Origin: Clostridiales bacterium | GTDB taxonomy: Bacteria; Bacillota; Clostridia; Tissierellales; Dethiosulfatibacteraceae | Reading direction: 5' to 3' | Assembly (NCBI GenBank): GCA_003539375.1 | Contig: DPPH01000116.1 | Span: 1-7,237 of the forward strand | DNA length: 7,237 nucleotides | The notes under the pieces: generated by a model | Seen by the model: the letters and a program-made list of their open reading frames with translations, nothing else | Told to the model about the DNA's origin: nothing | Database searches by the model: none | Made by a program: the position numbers and the translations under genes | Shown: positions 6,601 to 7,237 of the stretch, one piece after another | Layout: every line of letters starts with the position of its first letter | Position numbering within the stretch: position 1 is the stretch's first letter

Positions 6601-6634
6601 AAAAAATAGATTTCTTAAATGAAATCTATTTTTT
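6601..6634. terminator. Bidirectional intrinsic terminator between argF and the nucleoside hydrolase gene
   Basis: AAAAAATAGATTTC (6601-6614) and GAAATCTATTTTTT (6621-6634) form a perfect 14-bp stem with a 6-base loop. The outer A:T pairs give a T-run on both strands, so it can end the arg transcript rightward and the convergent hydrolase transcript leftward. It lies 14 bases after the argF stop and one base beyond the hydrolase stop codon. The stem is AT-rich, so efficiency is uncertain. Confidence 0.85.
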
Positions 6635-6635
6635 A

Positions 6636-7237
6636 TTATTTTAACAATATATTAATTAGTTTTTCCTTGAATTTTAAGCTATCGACTTTTTTTACAACTG
6701 TAGCATTGGGTTTCATATCATCAAATCCAGGCCATCCTGTAAATTCCCAGTCGTGGATTATAACCTGTCCGTAGGTAGCTTTTTCTTTTATACAAGTATA
6801 GCAGTAGGATTTCGGAGCTTCTAATGTAATATCCTCCCATAATAAAACTGCCATTGCTAAAGGATCTGGAAAATCTATTATATGCTCCCCTGTTCTTTCA
6901 ATGTTGAATTCTAAAACTCTTTTATTACATTTCATTGCGAAAACAGCTTCTTCCTTACGGCTGTCTAGAAGCATTTGAATTTCTTCTTCATTAAAAGCTG
7001 CTTCTCCCAAACAGAGATCAAATCCTATTATAGTAAGGGGTACATCGAATTCTACCATAATCTTATATGCTTCTGCATCAGTATATACATTAAATTCTGC
7101 TACAGGAGTTACATTACCAAATCCAAATCCTGCAGTCCCCATTGAATAAATATGTTTTATATTTTTCATAACTTCCGGGTCTCTTATAATTGCTTTTGCA
7201 ATATTAGTTGCTGGACCTAAGGTTATTAATTCTATTT
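6636..7237 (-). CDS. Nucleoside hydrolase of the inosine-uridine hydrolase (IunH) family (N-terminus beyond right edge)
   Basis: Enzymes of this family split the N-glycosidic bond of ribonucleosides in salvage. The visible 199 residues are the C-terminal part. The frame is open through the right edge and reads ITLGPATNIAKAIIRDPEVM, the conserved family helix, so the internal ATG at 7169 is not the start. Next come YSMGTAGFGFGN and TPVAEFNVYTD, matching the conserved GN...AEFN substrate-binding region. PDPLAMAV follows (Asp codon at 6866-6864). This position is usually HDP, where the histidine is catalytic and the aspartate binds calcium; here the histidine is proline and the aspartate is kept. 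The N-terminal calcium-binding D-x-D-x-G-x-DD motif lies outside the window. It is convergent with argF and shares its terminator. Substrate and activity are uncertain; a preference for other nucleosides is possible. Confidence 0.88.
   Translation of the reverse strand, partial: IELITLGPATNIAKAIIRDPEVMKNIKHIYSMGTAGFGFGNVTPVAEFNVYTDAEAYKIMVEFDVPLTIIGFDLCLGEAAFNEEEIQMLLDSRKEEAVFAMKCNKRVLEFNIERTGEHIIDFPDPLAMAVLLWEDITLEAPKSYCYTCIKEKATYGQVIIHDWEFTGWPGFDDMKPNATVVKKVDSLKFKEKLINILLK

Noticed and set aside
7167..7169. ATG as the start of the nucleoside hydrolase
   Set aside because: The upstream frame stays open to the edge and encodes the conserved LGPATNIA helix, so this methionine is internal.
1..7237. 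CRISPR array, tRNA, rRNA or insertion sequence
   Set aside because: No regularly spaced repeats, tRNA-like cloverleaf, rRNA sequence or transposase was seen; the only substantial repeat is the 44-bp inverted pair.

Overview
The window is AT-rich, with strong AGGAGG-type ribosome binding sites and compact co-directional genes. It looks like a low-GC Gram-positive anaerobe of the Clostridia type. This is inferred from base composition, ribosome binding sites and protein character; no species can be named from the sequence alone.

Layout. Bases 1-872 (minus strand) hold a site-2-type zinc metalloprotease (M50 family, with the start of a CBS domain) that runs off the left edge. Bases 873-1119 are a divergent intergenic region with a good sigma-A-type promoter (TTGCAA, 17 bp, TATAAT) and a leader of about 130 nt. 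Bases 1120-5492 are a tight plus-strand run: argH, a divergent argG, an unnamed GNAT acetyltransferase, and an M20 zinc deacetylase (argE-like). After a 104-bp gap with possible regulatory signals comes argF (5597-6586). A perfect 14-bp hairpin with flanking A and T runs (6601-6634) separates argF from a convergent, right-truncated nucleoside hydrolase (6636-7237, minus strand).

How the genes work together. The M20 enzyme would release ornithine from N-acetylornithine. ArgF carbamoylates ornithine to citrulline, ArgG condenses citrulline with aspartate, and ArgH splits argininosuccinate into arginine and fumarate. Together these are the last four steps of arginine synthesis by the linear acetylated route. 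That route also needs an N-acetylglutamate synthase. The otherwise unexplained GNAT protein between argG and the deacetylase is the natural candidate for it, although it does not have the classical ArgA architecture. argB, argC, argD and argJ are not in the window.

Most unusual structural observation: bases 1-44 are the reverse complement of bases 501-544 at 41 of 44 positions, and the match runs to the window edge. This places an inverted copy of part of the protease gene exactly where its CBS domain stops looking like a CBS domain. It is either a real inverted duplication or inversion junction, or a chimeric read or assembly end.
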